Source: Simplicispira sp. 125 (lineage in GTDB: Bacteria > Pseudomonadota > Gammaproteobacteria > Burkholderiales > Burkholderiaceae_C). From it: a DNA stretch of 64,000 nucleotides. Position numbers and translations under genes: made by a program. The notes beneath the pieces were generated by a model. That model worked only from the letters and a program-made list of their open reading frames with translations, searched no databases and had not been told where the DNA came from. The stretch spans positions 868,001 through 932,000 of the forward strand of contig NZ_QEKM01000001.1 of NCBI RefSeq assembly GCF_003096555.1, given 5' to 3'. Of this stretch, positions 46,008-55,141 are shown in pieces (positions within the stretch are counted from its first letter, which is position 1; each line of letters starts with the position of its first letter).

Positions 46008-47611
46008 GGCCCGCCGTCCTGCAGCAGCTTGCCGGGGTTCATGATGCCGTGCGGGTCAAAGTGGCGGCACAGCCCGGCCAGCGTCGCCATGCCCAGCGGG
46101 CCTTTTTCATCCACCAGGTGCACCGCGTGGTCGCGCCCCACGCCATGCTGGTGGCTCACCGTGCCGCCGTGCGCGGCAATGGCGCCCGCCACCGCAGCCT
46201 TGAGCGCTTGCCAGCGCTCGAAGTTGGGTGCAAAGCCGCCCGGCGCAATCGGCCACACGTACTGCGAATAAATGCTGCTGCCTTGCGGGTACAGGTGCGA
46301 GAGGTGGGTGAAGGCGTGCACGCGCTGGCCGAAACTGTCGAACACGTCGCGCGCGGCCTGCTCCATGGCGAGCATCAGCGGTTTGACCTGGGGCCAGTCC
46401 ACCGCCGTCTCGATGGTGTCGGCCGCGTAGCCCAGGTCCCACAGGGTGTTGCGCAGGTACGGCCCTTTGAAGCGGTTGGCCGCCCACTTGCTGCCCATGG
46501 CTGTGCCGATGTAGACCGCGCCGTAGTGCGCCAGCAGGCGCCGGGCCTCGCGCAGGGCGTGGCGGGCGGTGCGCTTGTCCGCGCTCACACCCAGCATCAG
46601 CATGCATTTGCCTGCGCTGCAGCCGCGCCAGGCCAGGTACTTTTCCATCGCGCCTACCAGCCGCTCGTGCCCGGCCAGCGTGAGGTTGGTTTCGGTCTCG
46701 ATGCCGTTGGACAGCCGCAGCATCGACAGCGGCAACTTGCGCTGCACCAGCGCGCGCACGGCGGCCTCGGCGCGGTCCCAGTCGGGCAGAAAGAGGGCGT
46801 GAAAGCTCTCGTGCTCCGGCAGCGGCGTGACGCGCACCGTGGCTTCGGTGAGGATGCCAAAGCGCCCCTCGGAGCCCAGCACCAGCTCGCGCAAATCCGG
46901 TCCGGCGCTGGTGGCAGGAAATGTAGGCAGGGTGAGCGGGCCCACGGGTGTTTCCATGCGGCCCCCGGCAAACAGCTGCTCGATGCGCCCGTAGCGCAGC
47001 GACTGCTGGCCGCTCGATCGCGTCACCACCCAGCCGCCCACGGTGGAGTATTCAAACGACTGTGGAAAATGCCCCAGCGTGTAGCCGTGCGCGCGCAGTT
47101 GTGCCTCCACCAACGGCCCCGGCGTGCCCGCGCCAAAAGTGGCAAGCTGGCTGCTCTTGTCCAGGTGTAGCAGCCGGTTCATGCGGGTGAGGTTGACCGA
47201 GAGGATGGGGCCATCGCTCACAGGGCAATCGAGGTGTCCGGCCACGCTGGTGCCGCCCGCAAAGGGGATGACCATCCAGCGGTTCGCCTGGGCCAGGTCC
47301 AGCAGTTCGCGCACCTGCTCGCCCGACTCGGGATACGCCACGCCATCGGGCACTGGGGGCAGCGCGCCAAAGCGTTTCCTGATCCAGTCGGCATAACTCT
47401 CGCCGAGCGCCATGGCGAGGCGCTCCGAAGGCTCGCGCGAAATGAGGGGGTGCGCGGGCAGGCGGGGCGGCGGGATGCGCGCCAGCAGGTCTTCGCGCTG
47501 CGCATCCTGCCCCGGCAGACCCGGGCCCAGGCGCGCGGCGATCATGGCGCGTGCGCCTTCTCCCAGACTCATCGAGGTGGCGTCGTCGCCCCAGCCGTTC
47601 CAGCGTCGCAT
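45995..47611 (-). CDS. FAD-linked oxidase, alkyl-DHAP synthase (AGPS)-like
   Basis: A 538-residue flavoprotein of the vanillyl-alcohol-oxidase superfamily. The FAD-binding half has VIPFAGGTSVAGHLDCP and the AGPS-like STVGGWVVTRSSGQQSLRYG. The cap and C-terminus have AFTHLSHLYPQGSSIY, GGTVSHQHGVGRDH and HFDPHGIMNPGKLL. In AGPS the reaction exchanges an acyl for an alkyl group on DHAP; in bacteria the direction and substrate are unproven. The ATG at 47611 faces the AraC gene 81 bp away and heads the glycerolipid-type operon. Confidence 0.85.
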   Translation of the reverse strand: MRRWNGWGDDATSMSLGEGARAMIAARLGPGLPGQDAQREDLLARIPPPRLPAHPLISREPSERLAMALGESYADWIRKRFGALPPVPDGVAYPESGEQVRELLDLAQANRWMVIPFAGGTSVAGHLDCPVSDGPILSVNLTRMNRLLHLDKSSQLATFGAGTPGPLVEAQLRAHGYTLGHFPQSFEYSTVGGWVVTRSSGQQSLRYGRIEQLFAGGRMETPVGPLTLPTFPATSAGPDLRELVLGSEGRFGILTEATVRVTPLPEHESFHALFLPDWDRAEAAVRALVQRKLPLSMLRLSNGIETETNLTLAGHERLVGAMEKYLAWRGCSAGKCMLMLGVSADKRTARHALREARRLLAHYGAVYIGTAMGSKWAANRFKGPYLRNTLWDLGYAADTIETAVDWPQVKPLMLAMEQAARDVFDSFGQRVHAFTHLSHLYPQGSSIYSQYVWPIAPGGFAPNFERWQALKAAVAGAIAAHGGTVSHQHGVGRDHAVHLVDEKGPLGMATLAGLCRHFDPHGIMNPGKLLQDGGPWAN

Positions 47612-47692
47612 GACATACTCCGTTGCAAAAGGGGCGCAATGCTTCCCCAGGTCCGCCAATGTAGTCCTGCGCCGCCCGTTTGCCACTTCGCA

Positions 47693-48724
47693 ATGCCGCC
47701 AATTGATTGTTCGATCGCGCCAAGTGCGCCCCGCGTGGTGGCGCCCTATGCCCATACCTTGTGGGATGCCGCCCGTGCGGAGGGGCTGCCACAGGCCGTG
47801 CTGGAACAAGTGCTCGGCCCCGGTGGCCTGGGTGAGACCGACATAACAGCGGCGGCCTACAGGGCCCTGTTGCAGCAGGCGGTGGCGCATGCGGGTCCGG
47901 GGTTTGGCTGGCGTCTGGGCCAAAGCGTCAAACCCACCACCTACGGCGTTAACGGCATCCTGCTGCTGGCTTGCCCGACACTGGGCGAGGCGCTGCAGCA
48001 GGTGCTGCGCTTCGAATCGCTGGTGCACGATCTGGGGCGTTCGTCCTTTGAGCGCCAGGGTGACCAGGTGGTTTATGCCTGGCGCAACGATTGCCCAGGC
48101 CACGCGGCCGCCGGAGCGCTGGTCGAGTCGGTGTTTTCCGGCATACAGACCTGCGCACAGTGGCTGGTGGGCCAGCCTGTGACCGGGTTTACGCTGGAAT
48201 TCATGCACCACACCGATGCCGAAACTGCCGCCGCCATTGCACGCGCCAGTGGTGCCAGCGTGCGCTGGGGCGCGCAGGCCCACCGCGCAATCTTTCCGGC
48301 AGAGGTGCTGGACTGGCCGATTCCGCAGGCCAACAAAACCTTGCTGCCGCTGCTGCAAACCCACGCCGACGAACTGCTGCAGGCCCGCCACCCGCGCGAG
48401 GGCGGCATCGTGGCGCAGGTGCGCCAGTGCATCTCGGGTCGATTGGGCCAGGGCATGGTCAAACTGGCCGATGTGGCGCAAGACCTGCACTTGTCCACCC
48501 GCACCCTGCAGCGCCGCCTGATGGATGCGGGCGTGGCCTACCAGGCGCTGCTGGACGCCACGCGGCATGAGCTGGCTTGCCACTACCTCGCCACTTCGGC
48601 CATGCCCATTGCCGAGGTGGGCTACCTGCTGGGCTACCAGGATGCGTCGGCCTTCCACCACGCCTTCAAACAGTGGCAGGGCCAGGGGCCAGGGCAGTAC
48701 CGGGCGTCTCGGGCCAGCGCTTGA
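47693..48724 (+). CDS. AraC-family transcriptional regulator
   Basis: A 343-residue regulator with an N-terminal arabinose-binding-like domain (AraC_binding_2 type, about 20-210) and a C-terminal HTH_18 (about 245-340: VKLADVAQDLHLSTRTLQRR and EVGYLLGYQDASAFHHAFK). It is divergent from the AGPS-like gene, 81 bp between starts, and is the likely regulator of the AGPS-glpD-FGGY-phospholipase operon. Confidence 0.9.
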   Translation: MPPIDCSIAPSAPRVVAPYAHTLWDAARAEGLPQAVLEQVLGPGGLGETDITAAAYRALLQQAVAHAGPGFGWRLGQSVKPTTYGVNGILLLACPTLGEALQQVLRFESLVHDLGRSSFERQGDQVVYAWRNDCPGHAAAGALVESVFSGIQTCAQWLVGQPVTGFTLEFMHHTDAETAAAIARASGASVRWGAQAHRAIFPAEVLDWPIPQANKTLLPLLQTHADELLQARHPREGGIVAQVRQCISGRLGQGMVKLADVAQDLHLSTRTLQRRLMDAGVAYQALLDATRHELACHYLATSAMPIAEVGYLLGYQDASAFHHAFKQWQGQGPGQYRASRASA

Positions 48725-48917
48725 CTGTTGCCTTGCGCACACAGAACGGAGAAGCCTGGCGTCGAGGGTGTGTGATTTCCGTCACGCTGGCCGCCATAGA
48801 AAGGGCAGGCGGGGTGTGGATGTGCGCTCAGTCACACGCAAGGAGGGGTTGCTTTCCTACACTGGATTGATACCCGGCGCCCTACGCTGTCCGTACCCCG
48901 CCCTTGAAGGAACTGCC

Positions 48918-49124
48918 ATGTTTGCCCTGCCGCCCAACGCCCCTTTGCGCAATGCCTTGGCCAGCCATGTGTTTGGCCGGTTTGCTGCGCGCGCTGTGCC
49001 TGCCGTGCGGCACGACAGCCCCGTGTCTGTGGTGTCCCGCCCCCGCCTGGCGCCGCCCGAGGTGGTGGAAGACGCGGACGAGATCGACTTGGCCCAGCGG
49101 GTGCGTGACCTGGGCGAATGGTGA
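48918..49124 (+). CDS. Small hypothetical protein
   Basis: A 68-residue protein starting MFALPPNAPLRNALASHVFG, Ala/Arg/Val/Pro-rich with an acidic end (EVVEDADEIDLAQRVRDLGE). AAGGAA lies 9 bases before the ATG. No family recognised. It lies between the AraC gene and ygiQ; 193 bases of non-coding sequence precede it. Confidence 0.5.
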   Translation: MFALPPNAPLRNALASHVFGRFAARAVPAVRHDSPVSVVSRPRLAPPEVVEDADEIDLAQRVRDLGEW

Positions 49125-49252
49125 CAACCAAAGCGCAGGCAACACCTGCGCCGCATGGGGGCAAACCTGCAGGTTGCGACAAAAAGAGGCAGTCGCCGTA
49201 AAATCAAAGGTTGCCCCAAAATGGTCGCCTGGTTGCCCAAGGCCGCACCCCC

Positions 49253-51619
49253 ATGAATTCCCCCGTTGATGTGTCCTTTTTTGCGCGTGCCGCCAAGCCG
49301 CTGACCAGCTACCGCCCGTACTGGGCCAAACGCTTTGGCACGGCCCCGTTCCTGCCCATGAGCCGCGCCGAGATGGACCAGCTTGGCTGGGACAGCTGCG
49401 ACATCGTGCTCGTCACCGGCGACGCCTACATCGACCACCCGAGCTTTGGCATGGCCGTGATTGGCCGCACGCTCGAAGCGCAGGGCTTTCGCGTCGGCAT
49501 CATTGCCCAGCCCGACTGGCAAAGCGCCGAGCCCTTCAAGGCGCTGGGCAAACCCAATCTGTTCTGGGGCGTGACGGCGGGGAACATGGATTCCATGATC
49601 AACCGCTATACGGCCGATCGCAAAATTCGCAGCGACGACGCCTACACCCCCGGCGCCGAAGGCAACCGCCGCCCCGACCGCGCCGCCATCGTCTACAGCC
49701 AGCGCTGCCGCGAGGCGTACAAAGACGTGCCCATCGTGCTCGGCGGCATCGAAGGCAGCCTGCGCCGCATTGCCCACTACGACTACTGGAGCGACAAGGT
49801 GCGCCGCTCCATCGTGGTGGACGCCAAGTGCGACCTGCTGCTGTACGGCAACGCCGAGCGCGCCCTGGTCGAAGTGGCCCACCGCCTGGCCGCACGCGAA
49901 CCCGTGGCCGACATCACCGACGTGCGCGGCACGGTTTTTGTGCGCCGCAGCACGCCAGGCGGCTGGTTTGAAATCGATTCCACCGACGTCGACCAGCCCG
50001 GCCGCGTAGAAGACCACATCAACCCCTACCAAACCACCAGCGAGCAGGCGGCCGAGCAGGGCGGTACCTGCAGCTCGCAAGATACTACGATTTCGATAGC
50101 TGCTGGCGCAGAGCAGATAAGCGCTGACGGCCAAAAACAGTCTGAAAAAAGCGCGACTACGCATGCGCTCAACTTCGTGCCCAATCCGGCGCTTGCAGCC
50201 AAACGCAAGGCGCCGCCGCAAGACCGCACGGTCATTCGCATTCCCAGCTACGAGCAGGTCAAGAGCGACCCGGTGCTCTACGCCCACGCCAACCGCGTTA
50301 TGCACCTGGAGACCAACCCTGGCAATGCCCGCGCGCTGGTGCAGGCGCATGGCGAGGGCACCACCGCGCGCGACGTGTGGCTCAACCCGCCGCCCATCCC
50401 GCTCACCACGGCCGAGATGGACCACATCTTCGACCTGCCCTACGCCCGCAGCCCGCACCCGAGCTACGCCGACGCGCAAGGCCGGCACGACGGCGAGACG
50501 AAAATCCCCGCGTGGGAAGTGATCCGCTTCTCCATCAACATCATGCGCGGCTGCTTTGGCGGCTGCACCTTCTGCTCCATCACCGAGCACGAGGGCCGCA
50601 TCATCCAGAGCCGCTCCGAGGATTCCATCCTGCGCGAGATCGAGGACGTGCGCGACAAAGTGCAGGGCTTCACCGGCACCATCTCCGACCTGGGCGGCCC
50701 CACGGCCAACATGTACCGCCTGGGCTGCCGCACGCCCGAGATCGAGGCGGCCTGCCGCAAGCCGAGCTGTGTGTATCCCGGCATCTGCTCGAACCTGACG
50801 ACCGACCACAACCCGCTGATTTCCATCTACAAGCGCGGCCGGGCGATCAAGGGCATCAAGAAAATCCTCATCAGCTCCGGCTTGCGCTACGACCTGGCCA
50901 ACCAATCGCCCGAGTACGTGAAAGAACTGGTGCAGCACCACGTGGGCGGGTATCTCAAGATCGCGCCCGAGCACACCGAGGCTGGCCCGCTCACCAAGAT
51001 GATGAAGCCGACGATCGGCAACTACGACAAATTCAAGCAGCTGTTTGAGAAATACTCGGCCGAGGCGGGCAAGAAGCAGTTCCTCATCCCCTACTTCATC
51101 GCCGCCCATCCCGGCACCAGCGACGAAGACATGATGAACCTGGCCATCTGGCTCAAGAAACACAGCTTCCGCGCCGACCAGGTGCAAACCTTCTACCCCA
51201 GCACCATGGCCAGCGCCACGGCGATGTACCACACCGGCATCAACACCCTCAAGGGCGTGCACCGCGATGAACGGGGCGAAAAGGTGGACGTGGTGCGCGG
51301 CGAAAAACGCCGCCGCCTGCACAAAGCTTTTTTGCGCTACCACGACCCGAAGAACTGGCCGCTGCTGCGCGACGCGCTCAAGGCCATGGGCCGCGCCGAC
51401 CTGATTGGCAACGGCAAGCACCATTTGATTCCCACCTTCCAGCCTTTGGCGGGTGCGTGCGGTAGCCAGAAGAACGAGAAGTTCCTGACGATTCCGTCGA
51501 TGGTGATGGAGAAAAACCAGCCCAAGCCGGGACAGATTCTGAGCCAGCACACGGGCCTGCCGCCGCGTGCGGGAACTGCAGGCAAAAAGCCAAGCTATCG
51601 CCCGTCTGGTAAGCGCTAA
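49253..51619 (+). CDS. YgiQ-family radical SAM protein
   Basis: A 788-residue member of the YgiQ family (UPF0313), function unknown. The N-terminal domain has [20 protein letters not shown] and [17 protein letters not shown]. The radical SAM core has the iron-sulfur motif [15 protein letters not shown] (CX3CX2C), then [12 protein letters not shown] and the end motif [11 protein letters not shown]. About 25 residues ([18 protein letters not shown] onward) between the two halves are encoded by an interspersed repeat. The ATG at 49253 is the family start. Its 3' end is partly duplicated at 52994-53204. Confidence 0.93.
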   Translation: MNSPVDVSFFARAAKPLTSYRPYWAKRFGTAPFLPMSRAEMDQLGWDSCDIVLVTGDAYIDHPSFGMAVIGRTLEAQGFRVGIIAQPDWQSAEPFKALGKPNLFWGVTAGNMDSMINRYTADRKIRSDDAYTPGAEGNRRPDRAAIVYSQRCREAYKDVPIVLGGIEGSLRRIAHYDYWSDKVRRSIVVDAKCDLLLYGNAERALVEVAHRLAAREPVADITDVRGTVFVRRSTPGGWFEIDSTDVDQPGRVEDHINPYQTTSEQAAEQGGTCSSQDTTISIAAGAEQISADGQKQSEKSATTHALNFVPNPALAAKRKAPPQDRTVIRIPSYEQVKSDPVLYAHANRVMHLETNPGNARALVQAHGEGTTARDVWLNPPPIPLTTAEMDHIFDLPYARSPHPSYADAQGRHDGETKIPAWEVIRFSINIMRGCFGGCTFCSITEHEGRIIQSRSEDSILREIEDVRDKVQGFTGTISDLGGPTANMYRLGCRTPEIEAACRKPSCVYPGICSNLTTDHNPLISIYKRGRAIKGIKKILISSGLRYDLANQSPEYVKELVQHHVGGYLKIAPEHTEAGPLTKMMKPTIGNYDKFKQLFEKYSAEAGKKQFLIPYFIAAHPGTSDEDMMNLAIWLKKHSFRADQVQTFYPSTMASATAMYHTGINTLKGVHRDERGEKVDVVRGEKRRRLHKAFLRYHDPKNWPLLRDALKAMGRADLIGNGKHHLIPTFQPLAGACGSQKNEKFLTIPSMVMEKNQPKPGQILSQHTGLPPRAGTAGKKPSYRPSGKR
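50084..50139. repeat. Interspersed repeat copy inside ygiQ
   Basis: ACTACGATTTCGATAGCTGC, then TGGCGCAGAGCAGATAAGCG and CTGACGGCCAAAAACA, is a copy lying in frame in the linker between the N-terminal and radical SAM regions. Confidence 0.65.
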
Positions 51620-51636
51620 AAGCTATTGTTTTTGAT
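51610..51636. repeat. Partial interspersed repeat at the end of ygiQ
   Basis: TAAGCGCTAAAAGCTATTGT followed by TTTTGAT is a truncated copy; the ygiQ stop TAA (51617-51619) lies within it. Confidence 0.5.
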
Positions 51637-51912
51637 GGTGTGAACGGGGCGCTGGAGCGCGGGGCTGTTCACTCATTGTCCGGTTGGGCGCTGCGGTGTG
51701 CGTGCCCACCGTCACCGATTGATTGGTGTCGCTCAGCGGCTGCTCAATCAGGTCTTCAATGACCAAAGTTCGGCAATAGAACGCTGCCACCGCGCCTGCT
51801 GCTTGCAGCTTGGCCCTGAGCGAGTCGGCATCGTCGTGCTTGCCCACCTCCACCAACAGGCCGTGGTGGCCAGGTCGGCAATGCTGCGCACCAAATCACT
51901 TTCTACGCTCAT
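51623..51912 (-). pseudogene. Frameshifted small gene of unknown function
   Basis: From an ATG at 51912 the reading MSVESDLVRSIADLATTA runs well, then a one-base shift near 51858 is needed to continue as LLVEVGKHDDADSLRAKLQA, AGAVAAFYCRTLVIEDLIEQ and a Pro/Arg-rich tail ending near 51623. I do not recognise the family. It lies between ygiQ and the SDR gene, within the segment bracketed by the ygiQ 3'-end duplication. It could instead be two overlapping unrelated frames. Confidence 0.4.
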
Positions 51913-52145
51913 AGAAGACAAGAGCGAATCAGCATGAATTCGCAAGGGTCAGTACTGCCAAACCCAATCCACTTGGGCCATGCCGGTCAAAAGTCACTGT
52001 GAAGCAGTGCGCAAACCAAAAATGCCTGCGTCGTTGGATGCCAATGGTCGAGATTGGCGAAGGATGCCGACGTGCACCTCACGCCCGACACGCGCATACT
52101 CGCTCCCGTGATGCGATCCCTTCGCATCCAATTGGAGATTCATCC

Positions 52146-52973
52146 ATGAATCACACAGTTTTGATCACAGGTTGTTCCTCGGGCATCGGTGCGGCTGCGG
52201 TGCAGCACTTTGCCGCGCAGGGCTGGAACGTCGCCGCGACGCTGCGCAACCCCGCTAGCGCCCACTTCGAGGACGGCGCGGGCAAGGTGGCGACCTTTGC
52301 GCTTGATGTGACAGACCAGAAGTCAGTCGACGCGGCAGTGGCGCAGGCTGCGGAGCGTTTCGGGCAGATCGACGTACTTATCAACAACGCCGGCTACGGC
52401 CTGTTCGGCCCGTTCGAGACCGCCACGCAAGAGGTCATCGAGCGCCAGTTCCAGACCAACGTTTTTGGCGTCTTTGCGGTGACGCGCGCCGTGCTGCCGC
52501 ACATGCGCGAGCGCGCCAGCGGCGTCATCATCAACGTGGCCTCGCTCACGGGCCTGGTGGCAATGCCGCTGTACTCGCTCTATGCGGCGTCCAAGTTCGC
52601 CGTGGTGGGTTTTTCAGAGTCGCTCAGCCACGAACTGGGGCCCTTGGGCATACGGGTGAAGGTGTTTGCCCCCGGCGCGGTGGCGACCGACTTTTCGGGC
52701 CGCTCGCTGGTGCGCACGTTTGAGGGCGACGGCGGCCCTTATGCACAATCCATTGGCAAGGTCATGGGCGTGTTTGCGGCCAATCGAGGCACCAGCAATG
52801 CCTCTACTCCTGAGCAACTGGCCCAGGCGCTGTACGACGCGGCGACCGATGGCAGCGCGCAGCTGCGCTATGTGATTGGCGAGGACGCCAAGGCGCTGAT
52901 GCAAACCCGCAAGGATATCGGTGAAGAAGCCCTGATGGGTGCCATGCGCCAACGCTTTGGGTTGGCTGGTTGA
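52146..52973 (+). CDS. Short-chain dehydrogenase/reductase (SDR)
   Basis: A 275-residue classical SDR with the NAD(P)-binding TGCSSGIGAAAVQHF, DVLINNAGYGLFGPFE, the catalytic Tyr/Lys in YSLYAASKFAVVGFSESL and PGAVATDFSGRS. The substrate is unknown. The ATG at 52146 (MNHTVLITGC) is the family start. It is bracketed by ygiQ 3' sequence on both sides, so it may have been brought in by recombination. Confidence 0.9.
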   Translation: MNHTVLITGCSSGIGAAAVQHFAAQGWNVAATLRNPASAHFEDGAGKVATFALDVTDQKSVDAAVAQAAERFGQIDVLINNAGYGLFGPFETATQEVIERQFQTNVFGVFAVTRAVLPHMRERASGVIINVASLTGLVAMPLYSLYAASKFAVVGFSESLSHELGPLGIRVKVFAPGAVATDFSGRSLVRTFEGDGGPYAQSIGKVMGVFAANRGTSNASTPEQLAQALYDAATDGSAQLRYVIGEDAKALMQTRKDIGEEALMGAMRQRFGLAG

Positions 52974-52993
52974 AGCCTACGCCGGTTCGGTCA

Positions 52994-53204
52994 GAACGGC
53001 AAAGGTATGCGCCATTTGATTCCCACCTACCAGCCCATGGCCGGCAGTTGCGGCAGCCAGAAGAACGAGAAGTTATTGACCATTCCTTCGATGGTGATGG
53101 CGAAGAACCAGCCCAAGCCAGGGCAAATTTTGAGCCAGCACACCGGCCTGCTGCCCCGGGTCACCGGAAGCGCACGACCCGGGCCAAAGAAGAAGCCGCG
53201 CTGA
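52994..53204 (+). pseudogene. Duplicated 3' end of ygiQ (gene fragment)
   Basis: The reading MRHLIPTYQPMAGSCGSQKN, then [20 protein letters not shown] and ILSQHTGL, matches the C-terminus of the intact YgiQ upstream over about 45 residues with roughly five substitutions, then diverges to a basic tail (SARPGPKKKPR). The rest of the gene is absent. The divergence means this is not a very recent tandem copy. Confidence 0.85.
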
Positions 53205-53425
53205 ACGGGCACGGCATGCTGGCAGCGCCGTAGGCATGGTGGAGACCTTGCCGAACGGCTGGTTCGCTGGACATTCTCTTGATGAATGACGCCATCCCTC
53301 ACAGAATGAACTCTGTTGGGAGGCTGTAGGTGTGAGCCAACGGCGGTGTCTGGTGCTTGCAGATATGGGCCGCGTACGCTGTGCCCCAAGATCGGTACGA
53401 AACAGGGGAAAGGTCAAGTCGCGCA

Positions 53426-55141
53426 ATGGTTCATCTGTCACACATCCTGCTGCTGCTGGGCGTTGCGGTCGCCGTGGTGCTCATTTTTCAGCATCTGCAC
53501 ATTCCCACCAGCCTGGGCTACTTGCTGGTCGGGGTCATTCTCGGTCCGCACACGGTCGGACCGATTGTCGATGTACCGGAGTTCAAGACCATGGCGGAGT
53601 TTGGCGTGGTCTTTCTGCTGTTCACGATCGGGCTGAATTTCTCTTTGCCGCAGTTGCACGCCCTTCGCGATCAGGTGCTTGTGCTTGGCACGGGGCAGGT
53701 GGTCTTCACGACCACCTTGGTCGGTGTCACCGCTTGGTTGGCGGGACTGCCTGCCGCTGTGGCATTCGTCATCGGAGCGGTGTTTGCCCAGTCCTCCTCC
53801 ACCATCATCGGCAGCCAGTTGGCAGAACAAAAGGAAGAGAACTCACCCCACGGCCGACTCGGGCTGGCAATGTCGGTGTTCCAGGACGTCACTGCGGTGC
53901 CTTTTCTGGTCGTCATTCCTGTGCTGGGCATGGCGGTGGGGGCCGATATCCTGGCTCTCGAGCTGGGTTGGGCAATGGTCAAAGCCCTGCTGGCGTTTTC
54001 CCTCGTGTTTTATGTTGGTCGCTGGTTGCTGCGCCCGCTGTTTCGCTTCGTCACGCGGCGCCGCTCAGCAGAGGTGTTTACGCTGGCCGTATTGCTAGTG
54101 GCATTGCTCGCCGCCTGGACGACCTTCAGCCTCGGCATGTCGCTGGCGTTCGGTGCGTTTCTGGCCGGCATGATGCTGGGCGAGACAGAGTTTCGTCACC
54201 AGGTTGAATCGAGCATCCGCCCTTTCCGAGACGTGCTGCTCGGCCTCTTTTTTATCGGTATCGGCATGTTGTTCGACCCGGCGGCGATCCCTCGCATATG
54301 GCATTGGGCTTTGCTTGGCACCTTGCTGCTGTTGGTGAGCAAGATCCTGCTGGTCGCGGCGATGGTGAAGAAGAGCGGCATTGACACTCTGATGGCGTGG
54401 CGCACGGCGTTGTTGCTGGCTGTGGGCGGAGAATTCGGTTTCGCCCTGCTGGCCATTGCCCTCGATGCCAAGGTGATCGACATCGATGTGGGGCAGATCG
54501 CGCTGACCGCCGTGCTGTTCTCGATGATTGCGGGGGCCTTTCTCATCCGCTTCAACCATGCCATCGCCTCCCGGCTGGTGGGCGTCCGCCGCGATGCAGA
54601 CCAGGGCCTTGCGCACCCCTTGTCGGATGCTCCTGAACCGCAAGTGGTGATAGGTGGCTATGGTCGTGTCGGTCACACCATTGCCGTGTTGTTGCATGCC
54701 AGCAATGTGCCGTTTGTGGCCTTCGACACCGACCCGAAGCGGGTGATGCAAGGGCGGGCCGATGGTTACCCGGTGCTGTATGGCGATATCACCGATGCAG
54801 AGCTGCTGGCAGCGGTTCATGTGGAGCGGGCCGCCCTGGTTGTCATCACGCTGGATGATCACGCCAACGCGTTGCGCACCGTGGGGGTTTTGCGCAGCAG
54901 CTGCCCCCATGTTGCCGTCATCGCGCGGGCGCAAGACCTCGAATCGAGCTCACGACTCATTGACGCCGGAGCCACCCACGCCTATCCGGAGGCGATTGAA
55001 GCCAGCTTGCGCCTGGGAGCGACCGCGTTGCGGATGCTGTCGATTCCGACCGACGATATCGATAGCATGCTGCAGGATGTGCGCGATTGGGACTACAAAC
55101 CCGTGCTCGAAAATGAAACCGCCCCGGAGAAAAATCCATGA
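53426..55141 (+). CDS. CPA2-family cation/proton antiporter with TrkA-N domain (KefB/YbaL-like)
   Basis: A 571-residue inner-membrane antiporter, probably K+/H+. The membrane domain (about 1-390) shows SLGYLLVGVILGPHTVG, FLLFTIGLNFSL and FAQSSSTIIGSQLAEQKEE. The TrkA-N Rossmann domain (about 402-515) starts with VIGGYGRVGHTIAVLL. No glutathione-specific accessory gene (kefF/G) is nearby. The stop overlaps the UspA start by 4 bases, so the two are translationally coupled. Confidence 0.92.
   Translation: MVHLSHILLLLGVAVAVVLIFQHLHIPTSLGYLLVGVILGPHTVGPIVDVPEFKTMAEFGVVFLLFTIGLNFSLPQLHALRDQVLVLGTGQVVFTTTLVGVTAWLAGLPAAVAFVIGAVFAQSSSTIIGSQLAEQKEENSPHGRLGLAMSVFQDVTAVPFLVVIPVLGMAVGADILALELGWAMVKALLAFSLVFYVGRWLLRPLFRFVTRRRSAEVFTLAVLLVALLAAWTTFSLGMSLAFGAFLAGMMLGETEFRHQVESSIRPFRDVLLGLFFIGIGMLFDPAAIPRIWHWALLGTLLLLVSKILLVAAMVKKSGIDTLMAWRTALLLAVGGEFGFALLAIALDAKVIDIDVGQIALTAVLFSMIAGAFLIRFNHAIASRLVGVRRDADQGLAHPLSDAPEPQVVIGGYGRVGHTIAVLLHASNVPFVAFDTDPKRVMQGRADGYPVLYGDITDAELLAAVHVERAALVVITLDDHANALRTVGVLRSSCPHVAVIARAQDLESSSRLIDAGATHAYPEAIEASLRLGATALRMLSIPTDDIDSMLQDVRDWDYKPVLENETAPEKNP

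Noticed and set aside
47612..48742. Long upstream extension of the AGPS-like gene across the AraC gene
   Set aside because: The extension is antisense to the AraC regulator and has no flavoprotein similarity; the family start is the ATG at 47611.
48857..51550. 897-codon open frame antisense to ygiQ
   Set aside because: High-GC shadow frame: low-complexity His/Gly/Val-rich product, no family features, and the sense strand encodes a clear radical SAM protein.
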